Shown here: one piece after another, positions 37,229 to 47,459 of the stretch
How the letters are laid out: each line of letters starts with the position of its first letter
How positions within the stretch are numbered: the first letter of the stretch is position 1
Assembly: GCF_000789235.1 (NCBI RefSeq)
Contig: NZ_KN525716.1
Coordinates: 1,651,674-1,715,673, forward strand
Length of the DNA stretch: 64,000 bases
Origin: Wocania ichthyoenteri Th78
GTDB lineage: Bacteria > Bacteroidota > Bacteroidia > Flavobacteriales > Flavobacteriaceae
Direction of reading: 5' to 3'
Translations under genes and position numbers: made by a program
Notes under the pieces: generated by a model
Told to the model about the DNA's origin: nothing
The model's input: only the letters and a program-made list of their open reading frames with translations
The model's database searches: none

Positions 37229-38470
37229 TTAATGCTCATTCAATCTAAAATCTGGATAAGCATCCATACCATGTTCATGTGCATCTAAACCTTCTAATTC
37301 TTCTCTTTCAGAAACTCTTATTCCCATTGTTTTCTTCAATACTATAAAGATTATAAAAGAGGAAATGATACAAATAGCAGCATAAGAAACCACGCCAATT
37401 AATTGACTAACAAATTGACTCCAACCTGCTAATGCTCCAAATATTCCAACTGCTAATGTTCCCCAAATACCACAAATTAAGTGTACTGCTATGGCACCAA
37501 CAGGATCATCTAGTTTCAATCTATCAATACAACTCACTGCAAATACTATAATAGCTCCTGCAATAGCACCAATTAAAATAGCATTGGTCGGACTCATTTG
37601 GTCTGCACCTGCAGTAATAGCAACTAGCCCACCTAGAATACCGTTTAAAAACATAGTTAAGTCTAAATTTTTATGACAAATTGTTGATACTAACATAGCT
37701 ACTACACCTCCAGCAGCCGCTGCTAAACAAGTTGTTACTAATGTTAAAGATGTTAAACTAGGATCTGCAGATAGCACAGAACCACCGTTAAACCCAAACC
37801 AACCTAACCAAAGTATTATTACACCAGCAGTTGCTAAAGGAATATTATGCCCAGGAATGGCTTGTGGTTTTCCGTTTTTAAATTTACCAATTCTAGACCC
37901 TAATAACCAAACGGCTACTAATGCTGCCCAACCACCAACGGAATGCACTAATGTAGAACCTGCAAAATCGTAAAAGGGTGTCTCTAATGTTTGCAAAAAT
38001 CCACCGCCCCATTTCCATGATCCAGCAATTGGATATATAAATCCAACATATACAATTGTGAAAATCATAAATGGTAAAATTTTCATACGTTCTGCTACTG
38101 CTCCAGAAACAATGGTTGCTGCTGTTGCTGCAAACATGCCTTGAAATAAGAAATCTGTCCAATAGGTATAGCCTTGATTATAACCTAAATCTAAAGTTCC
38201 TGTATTAGTAAGTGGAGAATCTAACCCAAATCCGGCAAATCCAAATATTCCCCAATCACCAGATTCAAACCCTGGATACATTAAGTTAAAGCCAACCAAA
38301 CAGTATAAAAGCAGTCCAACTGTAATGATAAAAATATTTTTAAAAAGTATGTTTAATGTGTTTTTTTGTCTTGTTAATCCTATTTCTAAAAATGCAAAAC
38401 CTAAGTGCATAAAGAAAACGAGTGCTGTACAGATCATCATCCATACATTATTTATTGTAAGTAATTCCAT
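37229..38470 (-). CDS. amt: Ammonium transporter
   Basis: This 413-residue Amt/Rh channel has eleven predicted helices and moves ammonium or ammonia across the inner membrane. The family pore histidines occur in FAGSTLVHSVGGWAALVA and VGAIAVHLICGIWGTLAV. GLDAHEHGMDAYPDF is the short acidic/His tail typical of Bacteroidetes Amt proteins. It begins 24 bases after the P-II gene, so the P-II protein very likely plugs this channel when nitrogen is plentiful. Confidence 0.96.
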   Translation of the reverse strand: MELLTINNVWMMICTALVFFMHLGFAFLEIGLTRQKNTLNILFKNIFIITVGLLLYCLVGFNLMYPGFESGDWGIFGFAGFGLDSPLTNTGTLDLGYNQGYTYWTDFLFQGMFAATAATIVSGAVAERMKILPFMIFTIVYVGFIYPIAGSWKWGGGFLQTLETPFYDFAGSTLVHSVGGWAALVAVWLLGSRIGKFKNGKPQAIPGHNIPLATAGVIILWLGWFGFNGGSVLSADPSLTSLTLVTTCLAAAAGGVVAMLVSTICHKNLDLTMFLNGILGGLVAITAGADQMSPTNAILIGAIAGAIIVFAVSCIDRLKLDDPVGAIAVHLICGIWGTLAVGIFGALAGWSQFVSQLIGVVSYAAICIISSFIIFIVLKKTMGIRVSEREELEGLDAHEHGMDAYPDFRLNEH

Positions 38471-38494
38471 AATATTTTTATTGTTTGATGATTA

Positions 38495-38833
38495 TTATCT
38501 TAAAGTATCTCCGCCTTTTTCTCCTGTTCGTATTCTGTAGCATTCCTTGACATCGGAAACAAATATTTTTCCGTCTCCTACATCACCTGTTCTTGCTGCT
38601 TTTAAAATGGTTTGAACGGTTATTTCTTCAAAATCATCATTTACAACAATTGCTAAATGCCTCCGTTGTATATCACTTGTACTATAAGACACGCCTCTGT
38701 ATACATGCCCTTCTTTTTCATTCCCTAACCCTGTTACATCCCAGTAAGAGAAAAAATTCACACCAACTTCGTGCAAGGCATCTCTAACTGCACTATACTT
38801 GGATTTTCTAATAATTGCTTCAATTTTTTTCAT
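38495..38833 (-). CDS. glnK: P-II nitrogen regulatory protein
   Basis: The 112-residue trimeric sensor reads 2-oxoglutarate and ATP/ADP. The N-strand is MKKIEAIIRKSKYSAVRDAL, the end-of-sheet signature is TGDVGDGKIFV, and the C-terminus is IRTGEKGGDTL. The T-loop reads GHVYRGVSYSTSDIQRR, with Tyr50 in the position normally uridylylated (Tyr51). The rest of the loop differs from the common EYMVDFLPK form, so modification and partners may differ. It is encoded between the OmpL-like porin and amt. Confidence 0.94.
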   Translation of the reverse strand: MKKIEAIIRKSKYSAVRDALHEVGVNFFSYWDVTGLGNEKEGHVYRGVSYSTSDIQRRHLAIVVNDDFEEITVQTILKAARTGDVGDGKIFVSDVKECYRIRTGEKGGDTLR

Positions 38834-38854
38834 GATTAAATGCTTGTTTTTTTC

Positions 38855-38874
38855 ATTTCCTCGTAGGAGGAAAT
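38855..38874. other. Intercistronic hairpin between porin and glnK
   Basis: Perfect eight-base arms ATTTCCTC / GAGGAAAT with a 4-base loop lie in the 59-bp gap between the porin stop and glnK start. It may act as a partial terminator or mRNA stabiliser that sets the porin to P-II/Amt ratio. Confidence 0.5.
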
Positions 38875-38892
38875 CTCATATTATTTATTATA

Positions 38893-39882
38893 TTAAAATG
38901 TATAGATAGCGGCTAATGTAAATGATGCTAAACTGCTAGTAGGTTCGAAATCTGCATTCCAATACACATCATCAGAATGACTATCTAATCTTAATTCAGG
39001 CTTAATTATTAAATCTTCAACCGTATAACTTCCTGTTAATGTTACAGCAAAAACACTAGGCTCATCAACCAAAACACCATCATTTAACCAATTAAAATAT
39101 TCGCCCCTTAAACCAATTGAGAAATCATCAGAAGTCATTAATTGTGGATATAGAGCAACACCATAAAATCCATTTCCGTCATTACTTGCATAAGCACCAT
39201 TAAGGCCTAAGAAAAATGAGTCTGTAAGATCTACACCTCCTGTATAATCTATCTCAAAACCTAATCCAGCCTTGTCATATAATAAATTAAGAAATTGACC
39301 AGAAACTCCTAATTGAGCTCCAACAGCGTAACTACCATCAGGATTAAATTCAGTAACATCGGTTTGATTCATTAATCCTAACATTAAGCTAATATCGTCG
39401 CTAAATGTAAAATCTACTTTAATTCCTGTATGCGAAAAAGGACCATTAGAAAATAGATACGACGTGCTGTAGTTAAAATTTACAGCAGGCGCAATAACTT
39501 CGTAGCCTAAAAAAGTATTAAACTTACCCATGGTTAATTTTACCGATTCGCTTAAATTCAAATAAGCATAAATTTGATTAAGCACTGTTGCACTTGCTGC
39601 CTCACCTCGTGGGCCAAAAACTAAATCGGCAACAAAACCAACTTTTTTCCCCTCATAAGAAGCAATAAGATTTGCCATGCCTAATGAAAACCCTGGAGAA
39701 TCTGCAAACGATGTTCCTGGAGATACATAACTATCATCATTAGGAGCATTTAAATTTGCGCTATAAAACGCATCTACACTACCATTAAAGGCAAACTTCT
39801 TTTTATTAGCTTCTTCTTGAGCAAATAATACAGTTGCAAAAAAAAGCATTGAAAGTGTTGTAATTCTTTTCATAATGTTCAA
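38893..39882 (-). CDS. OmpL-like outer-membrane porin (BBP2 type)
   Basis: This 329-residue beta-barrel has a signal peptide (to about residue 21, LFAQEE) and alternating barrel strands: GSVDAFYSANLNAPNDDSY, LGMANLIASYEGKKVGFVAD, GKFNTFLGYEVIAPAVNFNY, FTLAAIYTF ending in Phe. This is the putative porin-2/OmpL-like family that accompanies amt-glnK in Flavobacteriia. It probably lets small nitrogen compounds cross the outer membrane. A -7 box TAGTTTTG lies on the minus strand at 39924-39931. A second ATG three codons in (39873) is equally possible as start. Confidence 0.88.
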   Translation of the reverse strand: MNIMKRITTLSMLFFATVLFAQEEANKKKFAFNGSVDAFYSANLNAPNDDSYVSPGTSFADSPGFSLGMANLIASYEGKKVGFVADLVFGPRGEAASATVLNQIYAYLNLSESVKLTMGKFNTFLGYEVIAPAVNFNYSTSYLFSNGPFSHTGIKVDFTFSDDISLMLGLMNQTDVTEFNPDGSYAVGAQLGVSGQFLNLLYDKAGLGFEIDYTGGVDLTDSFFLGLNGAYASNDGNGFYGVALYPQLMTSDDFSIGLRGEYFNWLNDGVLVDEPSVFAVTLTGSYTVEDLIIKPELRLDSHSDDVYWNADFEPTSSLASFTLAAIYTF

Positions 39883-39923
39883 TTTTTAGTTATTAGTCCC
39901 TTATTTTTTATCTTAGAACAATT

Positions 39924-39931
39924 CAAAACTA
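39924..39931 (-). promoter_or_regulatory. -7 box of the porin/glnK/amt promoter
   Basis: On the minus strand the sequence reads TAGTTTTG, an exact TAnnTTTG match, 41 bases before the porin ATG. The nearer nitrogen-region dyad (39948-39966) overlaps where the -33 element would sit. Confidence 0.55.
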
Positions 39932-39947
39932 TATAAAAAATATTTTA

Positions 39948-39966
39948 ACCCTTTAAAAAATAGGGT
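39948..39966. promoter_or_regulatory. Dyad ACCCT-N9-AGGGT, copy 1
   Basis: ACCCT (39948-39952) and AGGGT (39962-39966) flank nine A/T bases; TATTTTA precedes it as in copy 2. It lies in the divergent spacer, next to the porin promoter. Confidence 0.5.
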
Positions 39967-40000
39967 CAATAGCTTAATTTTTATATATTTTAATATTTTA

Positions 40001-40019
40001 ACCCTATTTTTTTATGGGT
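40001..40019. promoter_or_regulatory. Dyad ACCCT-N9-TGGGT, copy 2
   Basis: The same design as 39948-39966, with the first seven upstream bases TATTTTA also conserved. The centre-to-centre distance is 53 bases, close to five DNA turns, which favours cooperative binding. The rest of the 450-bp spacer (39883-40332) is AT-rich. It contains a TATTTTTG -7-like box near 40187 and no gene that I can see. Confidence 0.5.
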
Positions 40020-40332
40020 ATTATGTTTTTTAACTATATTTTTAATATTTTCACAATCTATTTTTTGAATTATTATTAGCTTTTTTCTTTTTAATTGATT
40101 TTATTTTTATTAAAATGAATATTTGTTATCATTAATTCATAGGTCTATATTTATTATTAAATATTATGGATTGAATATTTATTAAAATATTTTTGTTTAA
40201 TTGATATATAGTTAGTTTTCCATTGGCTAAATTTTCAAAATCGGAATAATGATTCACCCCATATTGTTATTCAAACTCTAGTGCATATCTTAGCTTATTA
40301 ACTCACGTTTTTTAACTTAAAATTTGCTGATT

Positions 40333-43300
40333 ATGCTGAAGAAACAAGGACTCTATTTACCTGAATTTGAACATGAAAATTGTGGTGCAGGTTTTATATG
40401 TAATCTTAAGGGAGAAAAAACCAATCAAATTATACACGATGCTTTAGAGATTTTAGTAAAACTAGAGCACAGAGGTGGTGTAAGTGCTGATGGAAAAACA
40501 GGTGATGGCGCTGGACTTTTAATTGATATACCGCACGCCTATTTTCAAAGAGTTTGCGATTTTAAAATACCAGTTCAAGGAAAATATGCAGTCGGTATGG
40601 TGTTTTTACCAAAAAACGTCAACCAATATAAATTCTGTAAAGATACTTTCGAAAAAGAAATAGTTGCACAAGGGCTTTCCGTTTTAGGATGGAGACAAGT
40701 TCCTGTGGATTCTTCTCATTTAGGCGAAATCGCATTAGCATCAGAACCTAATATTGAGCAACTTTTTATTGAAAAAACAAATGATATTTCTGAAGATGTA
40801 TTCAAAGCAAAACTATACGCAGCTCGTAAAATAACAGAGCATATCATTGCAGGCTCTAAAATGTCTCAAGTATCGTATTTCTACGTGTCAAGTTTATCGA
40901 CTACCACATTAATTTATAAAGGCATAATTATGCCTGAAGACATTGGTCCTTACTATAAAGACTTACAAGAAACAGATTTAGTTACGCGATTGGCTTTGGT
41001 GCATCAGCGTTTTTCTACTAACACCATGCCCACATGGGAATTAGCACAACCGTTTAGGTTTATGTGTCAAAACGGAGAAATAAATACACTTCGTGGTAAT
41101 GTGAGTAGAATGCGTGTTCGCGAAGAAATCATGAAAAGTGAGGTTTTCGGTCCTCAAATTGATAAATTATTCCCAATAATATTACCAGGAAAATCAGATT
41201 CTGCATCTATGGATATGGTTGTAGAATTACTAACACACACTGGCCGTTCGCTACCAGAAGTCATGATGATGATGATTCCTGAAGCTTGGGAAAAACACAA
41301 AACCATGTCGCCAGAACGTAAAGCATTTTACGAATATAATGCCTGTATTATGGAACCTTGGGATGGACCAGCATCAGTACCATTTACAGATGGCAATTAT
41401 ATTGGTGCTTTACTAGATAGAAATGGACTGAGACCTTCAAGATACACAGTTACCAAAAGCGGTAAATTGATTATGTCGTCTGAAATTGGTGTGGTAGACA
41501 TTGCCCCAGAAGATGTTGAAAGCCATGGCCGTTTAGAACCAGGAAAAATGTTTTTGGTAGACATGAACGAAGGTCGCATTATAAATGATGAAGAAATAAA
41601 AAGTAAAATTGTTTCAGAAAGACCTTATCAAGAATGGTTAGATAAAACTAGACTGCACTTAAAAGATATTCCTTATAACAATGAAACATGTCCGATAGAA
41701 ACCATAGACATTAAAACAAGACAGCGCTTGTTTAACTATACATTTGAAGACATTCAAGAAGTTATCACACCAATGGCTGTTGTTGGTAAAGAAGCCTTAG
41801 GGTCTATGGGTATAGATACGCCTTTAGCTGTTTTATCAGATAAACCTCAACTTATTTCAAACTATTTCAAACAACTATTCGCACAGGTTACCAATCCGCC
41901 TTTAGATGGTATTCGCGAAGAAATTGTAACAGACATAAGCTTATCTCTTGGTAAAGACAGAAACATATTCAGCATTACCGAAAGACAATGTAGAAAACTA
42001 AAAATTCAAAATCCTGTAATTTCTAATGCCGATTTAGAAAAAATAAGATGCATTTCGGTTGAAAGTTTTAAAGCCGAAACCATAGAAATGCTATATCCAA
42101 AAGCAAAAGGGCTTAACGGACTTGAAGATGCTTTAGATAATATTATCGTTCAAATTGAAAAGGCTCTTGATAGAAAAACAAATATTATCATTTTATCAGA
42201 TAGAGGTGTTAATAAAAAGTTAGCTCCTATTCCGTGTTTACTAGCATGTTCGTATGTAAACCATCAAATGAATCGTTTACGTAAGCGTTCTTACTTCGAT
42301 ATTATTATTGAATCTGCAGAACCTCGCGAACCACATCATTTTGCTACTTTATTTGGTTATGGCGCAAGTGCCGTTAATCCTTATATGGTGAATGAAATTA
42401 TTAGAATGCAAGTAAAAGAAGGCTTTATTGAAGGTATGGACGAGCAAAAAGCCGTTGATAATTTCAACAAAGCCATTGGAAAAGGCATCTTAAAAATAAT
42501 GAACAAAATAGGAATCTCAACACTGCATTCGTACAGAGGTTCTCAAATTTTTGAAATTGTAGGTTTCAATTCTCAATTTGTTGAAAAATATTTCCCTTAC
42601 ACTGCTTCAAGAATTGAAGGCATTGGATTATATGAAATTGAAAAAGAAATTAACGAACGCTACAAATATGCCTATCCAGATAAATTAATAGATAAACGTT
42701 TAGGCTTAAATATAGGTGGCGATTATAGGTGGAGACGCAATGGCGAACGTCACATGTTTAACCCAACAACCGTTGCAAAACTGCAACAAGCGGTGAGGCT
42801 GAGCGATCAAGCAAGTTATAATGTTTACGCAAAAGCCATCAATGAGCAGTCTGAAAATTTAATGACCATTCGTGGTTTATTTGAATTTGATAATTTAGAC
42901 CCAATTCCTTTAGATGAAGTTGAGCCTTGGACAGAAATCGTAAAACGATTTAAAACAGGAGCCATGTCTTACGGGTCTATTTCTAGAGAGGCACACGAAA
43001 ATTTAGCCATTGCCATGAATCGTATTGGAGGAAAATCCAATTCTGGCGAAGGTGGCGAAGACAGAAAACGTTTTCAACCAGACGTTAATGGAGACAGCCG
43101 AAACTCTGCAATAAAGCAAGTGGCTTCTGGTCGTTTTGGAGTGACTTCGCATTACTTAACCAATGCCAAAGAGATTCAAATTAAAATGGCTCAAGGTGCA
43201 AAACCTGGAGAAGGTGGTCAATTACCTGGAGAAAAAGTATTACCGTGGATTGCCGCAGCACGTAACTCAACACCATTTGTAGGGTTAATTTCTCCACCAC

Positions 43301-44844
43301 CACACCACGATATTTATTCCATTGAAGATTTAGCGCAATTAATTTACGATTTAAAAAATGCCAATCGCGAAGCACGAATTAATGTAAAGTTAGTGTCGGA
43401 AGTTGGAGTTGGCACTATTGCAGCTGGTGTTGCAAAAGCAAAAGCAGATGTGGTTTTAATAGCTGGTTACGATGGTGGTACAGGAGCATCACCACTTACC
43501 TCTTTAAAACATGCAGGCCTTCCTTGGGAACTTGGTTTAGCCGAAGCCCAACAAACACTAGTTTTAAATAAACTAAGAAGCAGAATTGTTGTAGAATGTG
43601 ACGGACAATTAAAAACCGGACGCGATGTTGCTATTGCAACATTATTAGGCGCCGAAGAATTTGGTTTCGCCACAGCACCATTAGTAGCATCAGGTTGTAT
43701 TATGATGCGTAAATGCCACTTAAATACCTGTCCTGTTGGTATCGCTACTCAAGATAAAGAGTTGCGTAAAAACTTTAAAGGTACGCCAGAACACGTTATT
43801 AATTTCTTCTATTATATCGCTGAAGAGTTAAGAGGCATTATGGCACAATTAGGGTTTAGAACCATGGATGAAATGATTGGTCAAACTCATAAAATAAACG
43901 CCAATAAAGCTATTACACATTATAAAGCAAAAGGCTTAGATTTATCTTCAATCTTACACAGACCTGCAATTTATAGTGAATTGGATGTAAAAAATTCTGA
44001 AAAGCAAGATCATGTTTTAGATGATGTTATGGATTTTCAAATTTTGAAAGATTCTCATCGCGCGCTTTACAGAAAAGAAAAAATGACATTAGCCTACCCA
44101 ATCAATAATACTAATAGAACGGTTGGTGCTATAGTTAGTAACGAGATTTCTAAAAAATACGGACACCTTGGGTTGCCTGAAGATACATTAAATATTAATT
44201 TTAATGGTTCCGCAGGACAAAGTTTCGGAGCTTTTGGAGCACACGGATTAACTTTTAAATTAGAAGGAAATACTAACGATTATTTAGGAAAAGGATTGTC
44301 TGGAGCTAAACTAATCGTGAAGAAACCAGCAAAAGCAACCTTTATAGCAGAAAACAACATCATTGTTGGTAACGTTTGTCTGTTTGGTGCTGTTGAAGGT
44401 GAAGCTTACATCAATGGAATTGCTGGCGAACGTTTTGCAGTACGTAACTCTGGCGCAACAGCAGTAGTTGAAGGTGTTGGAGATCATTGTTGCGAATATA
44501 TGACTGGTGGAAAAGTAATTGTTTTAGGTAAAACAGGACGAAATTTTGCTGCTGGAATGAGTGGTGGAATTGCTTATGTTTACGATCCTGAAAACAAATT
44601 CACTAACGGACTGTGTAATACTGAAACTATTGAATTTGAAGATATTTTAGCAGAAGATGCTAATGATTTAAAAAGATTAATTGAGAATCATGTAGGTTAC
44701 ACTGGTAGTAATAGAGGTAAAGAAATATTAGCAAATTGGGAATCTAGTTTGAATCATTTTGTTAGAGTGATGCCTACTGAATACAAACGCGCATTAAAAC
44801 GCTTGGAGACAGAAGAACAAATGGTTGAAGAATTAACAGCATAA
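40333..44844 (+). CDS. gltB: Glutamate synthase, large subunit
   Basis: The 1503-residue GOGAT alpha subunit transfers the glutamine amide to 2-oxoglutarate. I chose ATG 40333 ([20 protein letters not shown]), because an upstream TTG start adds nothing and the 16-residue propeptide then frees Cys17 as the N-terminal nucleophile. Domains are class II amidotransferase (about 17-420), central domain (about 460-745), FMN-binding synthase domain (about 800-1180) with the [3Fe-4S] cysteines Cys1122, Cys1128 and Cys1133 ([13 protein letters not shown]), and the GXGXG helix domain (about 1240-1440). gltD follows 4 bases later. Confidence 0.97.
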   Translation: MLKKQGLYLPEFEHENCGAGFICNLKGEKTNQIIHDALEILVKLEHRGGVSADGKTGDGAGLLIDIPHAYFQRVCDFKIPVQGKYAVGMVFLPKNVNQYKFCKDTFEKEIVAQGLSVLGWRQVPVDSSHLGEIALASEPNIEQLFIEKTNDISEDVFKAKLYAARKITEHIIAGSKMSQVSYFYVSSLSTTTLIYKGIIMPEDIGPYYKDLQETDLVTRLALVHQRFSTNTMPTWELAQPFRFMCQNGEINTLRGNVSRMRVREEIMKSEVFGPQIDKLFPIILPGKSDSASMDMVVELLTHTGRSLPEVMMMMIPEAWEKHKTMSPERKAFYEYNACIMEPWDGPASVPFTDGNYIGALLDRNGLRPSRYTVTKSGKLIMSSEIGVVDIAPEDVESHGRLEPGKMFLVDMNEGRIINDEEIKSKIVSERPYQEWLDKTRLHLKDIPYNNETCPIETIDIKTRQRLFNYTFEDIQEVITPMAVVGKEALGSMGIDTPLAVLSDKPQLISNYFKQLFAQVTNPPLDGIREEIVTDISLSLGKDRNIFSITERQCRKLKIQNPVISNADLEKIRCISVESFKAETIEMLYPKAKGLNGLEDALDNIIVQIEKALDRKTNIIILSDRGVNKKLAPIPCLLACSYVNHQMNRLRKRSYFDIIIESAEPREPHHFATLFGYGASAVNPYMVNEIIRMQVKEGFIEGMDEQKAVDNFNKAIGKGILKIMNKIGISTLHSYRGSQIFEIVGFNSQFVEKYFPYTASRIEGIGLYEIEKEINERYKYAYPDKLIDKRLGLNIGGDYRWRRNGERHMFNPTTVAKLQQAVRLSDQASYNVYAKAINEQSENLMTIRGLFEFDNLDPIPLDEVEPWTEIVKRFKTGAMSYGSISREAHENLAIAMNRIGGKSNSGEGGEDRKRFQPDVNGDSRNSAIKQVASGRFGVTSHYLTNAKEIQIKMAQGAKPGEGGQLPGEKVLPWIAAARNSTPFVGLISPPPHHDIYSIEDLAQLIYDLKNANREARINVKLVSEVGVGTIAAGVAKAKADVVLIAGYDGGTGASPLTSLKHAGLPWELGLAEAQQTLVLNKLRSRIVVECDGQLKTGRDVAIATLLGAEEFGFATAPLVASGCIMMRKCHLNTCPVGIATQDKELRKNFKGTPEHVINFFYYIAEELRGIMAQLGFRTMDEMIGQTHKINANKAITHYKAKGLDLSSILHRPAIYSELDVKNSEKQDHVLDDVMDFQILKDSHRALYRKEKMTLAYPINNTNRTVGAIVSNEISKKYGHLGLPEDTLNINFNGSAGQSFGAFGAHGLTFKLEGNTNDYLGKGLSGAKLIVKKPAKATFIAENNIIVGNVCLFGAVEGEAYINGIAGERFAVRNSGATAVVEGVGDHCCEYMTGGKVIVLGKTGRNFAAGMSGGIAYVYDPENKFTNGLCNTETIEFEDILAEDANDLKRLIENHVGYTGSNRGKEILANWESSLNHFVRVMPTEYKRALKRLETEEQMVEELTA

Positions 44845-44848
44845 TACA

Positions 44849-46312
44849 ATGGGAAAAGTAACAGGTTTTAAAGAGTTTGAAAGACAAGATGAAATATACA
44901 CCCCTGTAAAGGATCGTGTAAAACACTATAAGGAATTTACAGTACCTCTTTCAGAAGATGAACAAACAAAGCAAGGGTCTCGCTGTATGGATTGTGGCAT
45001 TCCGTTTTGCCATAGTGGTTGCCCATTAGGGAATTTAATTCCAGATTTTAATCACATGGTACATCAAGGTGAGTGGCAAAAAGCTTCTTGGATATTGCAT
45101 TCCACAAATAATTTTCCAGAATTTACAGGAAGATTATGTCCTGCACCATGCGAACAAGCTTGTGTTTTAGGCATTATAGAAGACCCTATTTCTATAGAAA
45201 ATATCGAAAAAAATATTGTTGAGCGTGCTTTTGCAGCAGGTTGGATAAAACCACAACCTCCAAAAGTTAGAACCGGAAAAACCATTGCCATTGTAGGCTC
45301 TGGACCAGCTGGTTTAGCAGCAGCCCAACAATTAAATAGAGCGGGACACACCGTTACTGTTTTTGAACGCGATGATGAAATTGGCGGATTATTACGTTAC
45401 GGCATTCCAAACTTTAAAATGGAAAAAGGTATTATTGATAGACGTGTAGCCATTTTAGAAGCTGAGGGTATTACCTTTAAAACCAATGTAAATGTTGGAG
45501 TTAATTATGATGTAAAAGAATTAAGAGCTTTTGATTCCATAGTTTTATGTGGTGGTGCAACAGAACGACGTAGCTTACCTACTCCAGGTATTGATGCCGA
45601 TGGCGTTGTACAAGCCATGGATTTTTTAACACAGCAAACCAAAGTTTTATTTGGAAAAAAAGTAGAAAATCAAGTATTAGCAACCGATAAAAACGTAATT
45701 GTTATTGGAGGAGGCGATACAGGTTCAGATTGTGTGGGGACATCAAATCGTCAAGGAGCAAAATCGGTGGTGAATTTCGAAATCATGCCAAAACCACCAG
45801 GATATCGATCACCTACTACACCTTGGCCTTATTGGCCTTTACAGTTAAAAACTTCTTCTTCTCATAAAGAAGGTGTAGAGCGTAATTGGTTAATAAACAC
45901 CAAAGAATTTATAACCGATAAAAACGGAAAACTTACTGCTCTAAAAACTATAAATGTAGAATGGGAAATGATTCCAGGAGAACGCCCTAAACTTATAGAA
46001 ATTGAAGGCACAGAAAAAACATGGCCTTGTGATTTAGCATTATTAGCTTTAGGTTTTACAGGACCAGAAAGCACTTTAGCTGATAAGCTTGGAATTAAGA
46101 CTGATGCGCGTTCTAATTACAAAGCAGAATACGGAAAATACCAAACCAATATACCAAACATATTTACTGCTGGTGATATGCGTCGTGGACAATCCTTAAT
46201 TGTTTGGGCTATTTCTGAAGGTAGAGAAGCTGCTCGACAAGTTGATATTTATTTAATGGGGAAATCTGATTTACCTACTAAAAATGCAGATGGAGATTTG
46301 GTTGGGGTTTAG
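44849..46312 (+). CDS. gltD: Glutamate synthase, small subunit
   Basis: The 487-residue GOGAT beta subunit passes NADPH electrons to GltB. The N-terminal [4Fe-4S] segment is SRCMDCGIPFCHSGCPLGN with further cysteines in GRLCPAPCEQACVLG. The FAD loop is IAIVGSGPAGLAAAQQLNRA and the NADPH loop is NVIVIGGGDTGSDCVGTSNR. It ends 25 bases before a terminator and forms one operon with gltB. Confidence 0.97.
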   Translation: MGKVTGFKEFERQDEIYTPVKDRVKHYKEFTVPLSEDEQTKQGSRCMDCGIPFCHSGCPLGNLIPDFNHMVHQGEWQKASWILHSTNNFPEFTGRLCPAPCEQACVLGIIEDPISIENIEKNIVERAFAAGWIKPQPPKVRTGKTIAIVGSGPAGLAAAQQLNRAGHTVTVFERDDEIGGLLRYGIPNFKMEKGIIDRRVAILEAEGITFKTNVNVGVNYDVKELRAFDSIVLCGGATERRSLPTPGIDADGVVQAMDFLTQQTKVLFGKKVENQVLATDKNVIVIGGGDTGSDCVGTSNRQGAKSVVNFEIMPKPPGYRSPTTPWPYWPLQLKTSSSHKEGVERNWLINTKEFITDKNGKLTALKTINVEWEMIPGERPKLIEIEGTEKTWPCDLALLALGFTGPESTLADKLGIKTDARSNYKAEYGKYQTNIPNIFTAGDMRRGQSLIVWAISEGREAARQVDIYLMGKSDLPTKNADGDLVGV

Positions 46313-46337
46313 TTATATTTATAATTTCCTAATATTA

Positions 46338-46385
46338 AGAAAGAGACTGACCAAAATAATTGTTTTTGTTAGTCTCTTTCTAGTT
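46338..46385 (+). terminator. Terminator of gltBD
   Basis: AGAAAGAGACT (46338-46348) pairs with AGTCTCTTTCT (46371-46381) around a 22-base loop, followed by a short T stretch. Confidence 0.75.
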
Positions 46386-46551
46386 TTAGCTTTGTTTCAA
46401 AAGAAGTACCGCTGGTAATAGCGGTGTTGCAACACAATTAAAAAGATTTTCTCTGTAAAAATAAGTAGGAGTTTTGGGTGTACTTGTTAACAGCAAGTTT
46501 TAGTCAAAGTTATTTTGGTATCAAAAATAATAGACTACGTCATTTCGACGA

Positions 46552-47430
46552 ATGGAGAAATCATATAATTTAGCAGAAAACGAAGAATACTTTACTAGAA
46601 TGAAACATATTAGACCAAAACCAATAAAATCAATACAAACATCTTTTAATTTTGAAAATGTTTCGTATGATGACATGCCTGAAGCAAGTAAAAAAGTTGC
46701 TAATGAATATCTTAAATCTGATTCTTATGACGATTCTCATGATTTAGCTGTACATACGTCTAATAAAAAACTTGTATTCGGATTTGATTATTTGTACAAA
46801 GGAAAAAGAAAGTTCATTCCAGAGCTAGACCCATGCTTGATATACTTTTCAAACGCTCAAATGTTTTCTAAAATGATTTATCAATACAAAAAAGAACTCT
46901 TAAACAAATCTTCTGAGATTGGTAATTTAGGGAAGAATGAAGAACAGCAAACAATAGATGATACAATAAAACAATTTGAAACTTTCTTTCAATTTGCATC
47001 CAACTATATAATAATGTTAAGTTCATCTTTAGAAGCTTTCTTAAACAAAACAATACCAATTAGTGAAATTTATATTACTAAAAATGGTGATGAAAAAGAT
47101 ATTGAATGGATTCGCAAAAGCAGTATAGAATTTAAAATGTCAAAAATAATCCCGAAATGTACTAGAAAAGATTTTGAAAAAGAGTATCCAAACAAATATG
47201 ATTCAATTCTAAAAATAAAAAACTTTAGAAATGATTTGATACATCTAAACCCTAAAACAGAAATCACTAATACAAAATATAAAGAGTTTTATAGAAAAGT
47301 AATTGATTTCGAATATAGTTCGTCAATATACTTAATCAGAGATTATATGAATTTTCATGAAGATGGTTTGATTGAAGAATGCCCATGTGGAGATGATATT
47401 TTTTTTGACATCATTAAGATTAAAAAATAA
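46552..47430 (+). CDS. HEPN-like hypothetical protein
   Basis: A 292-residue protein is made mostly of helices. Residues 136-240 contain a HEPN-like bundle ([21 protein letters not shown]) with the motif Arg226-Asn-Asp-Leu-Ile-His231 (FRNDLIHL). This fits the R-x4-6-H signature of HEPN domains, many of which are RNases. The C-terminus has a CPCGDD segment. The ATG lies at the end of a short intergenic element of the GTCATTTCGAC...GGAGAAATC kind, so Met17 (TRMKHIRPK) could be the real start. It stands alone between the gltBD terminator and the EcKinase gene. A defence or toxin role is possible, not shown. Confidence 0.7.
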   Translation: MEKSYNLAENEEYFTRMKHIRPKPIKSIQTSFNFENVSYDDMPEASKKVANEYLKSDSYDDSHDLAVHTSNKKLVFGFDYLYKGKRKFIPELDPCLIYFSNAQMFSKMIYQYKKELLNKSSEIGNLGKNEEQQTIDDTIKQFETFFQFASNYIIMLSSSLEAFLNKTIPISEIYITKNGDEKDIEWIRKSSIEFKMSKIIPKCTRKDFEKEYPNKYDSILKIKNFRNDLIHLNPKTEITNTKYKEFYRKVIDFEYSSSIYLIRDYMNFHEDGLIEECPCGDDIFFDIIKIKK

Positions 47431-47444
47431 AAACCACATTTCCC

Positions 47445-47452
47445 TACCTTTG
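47445..47452 (+). promoter_or_regulatory. -7 box abutting the EcKinase-like gene
   Basis: TACCTTTG matches TAnnTTTG and ends 7 bases before the ATG at 47460. Transcription starting a few bases downstream of the box would give a leaderless or nearly leaderless mRNA. Confidence 0.6.
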
Positions 47453-47459
47453 CCTCCCT

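Noticed and set aside
40324-40332. TTG start three codons before gltB ATG
   Set aside because: The ATG at 40333 gives a normal 16-residue propeptide before the catalytic Cys, so the TTG is unnecessary.
39883-40332. Possible small RNA or gene in the 450-bp nitrogen spacer
   Set aside because: Only AT-rich sequence, two dyads and weak -7-like boxes were found; no terminator or coding frame supports a gene.
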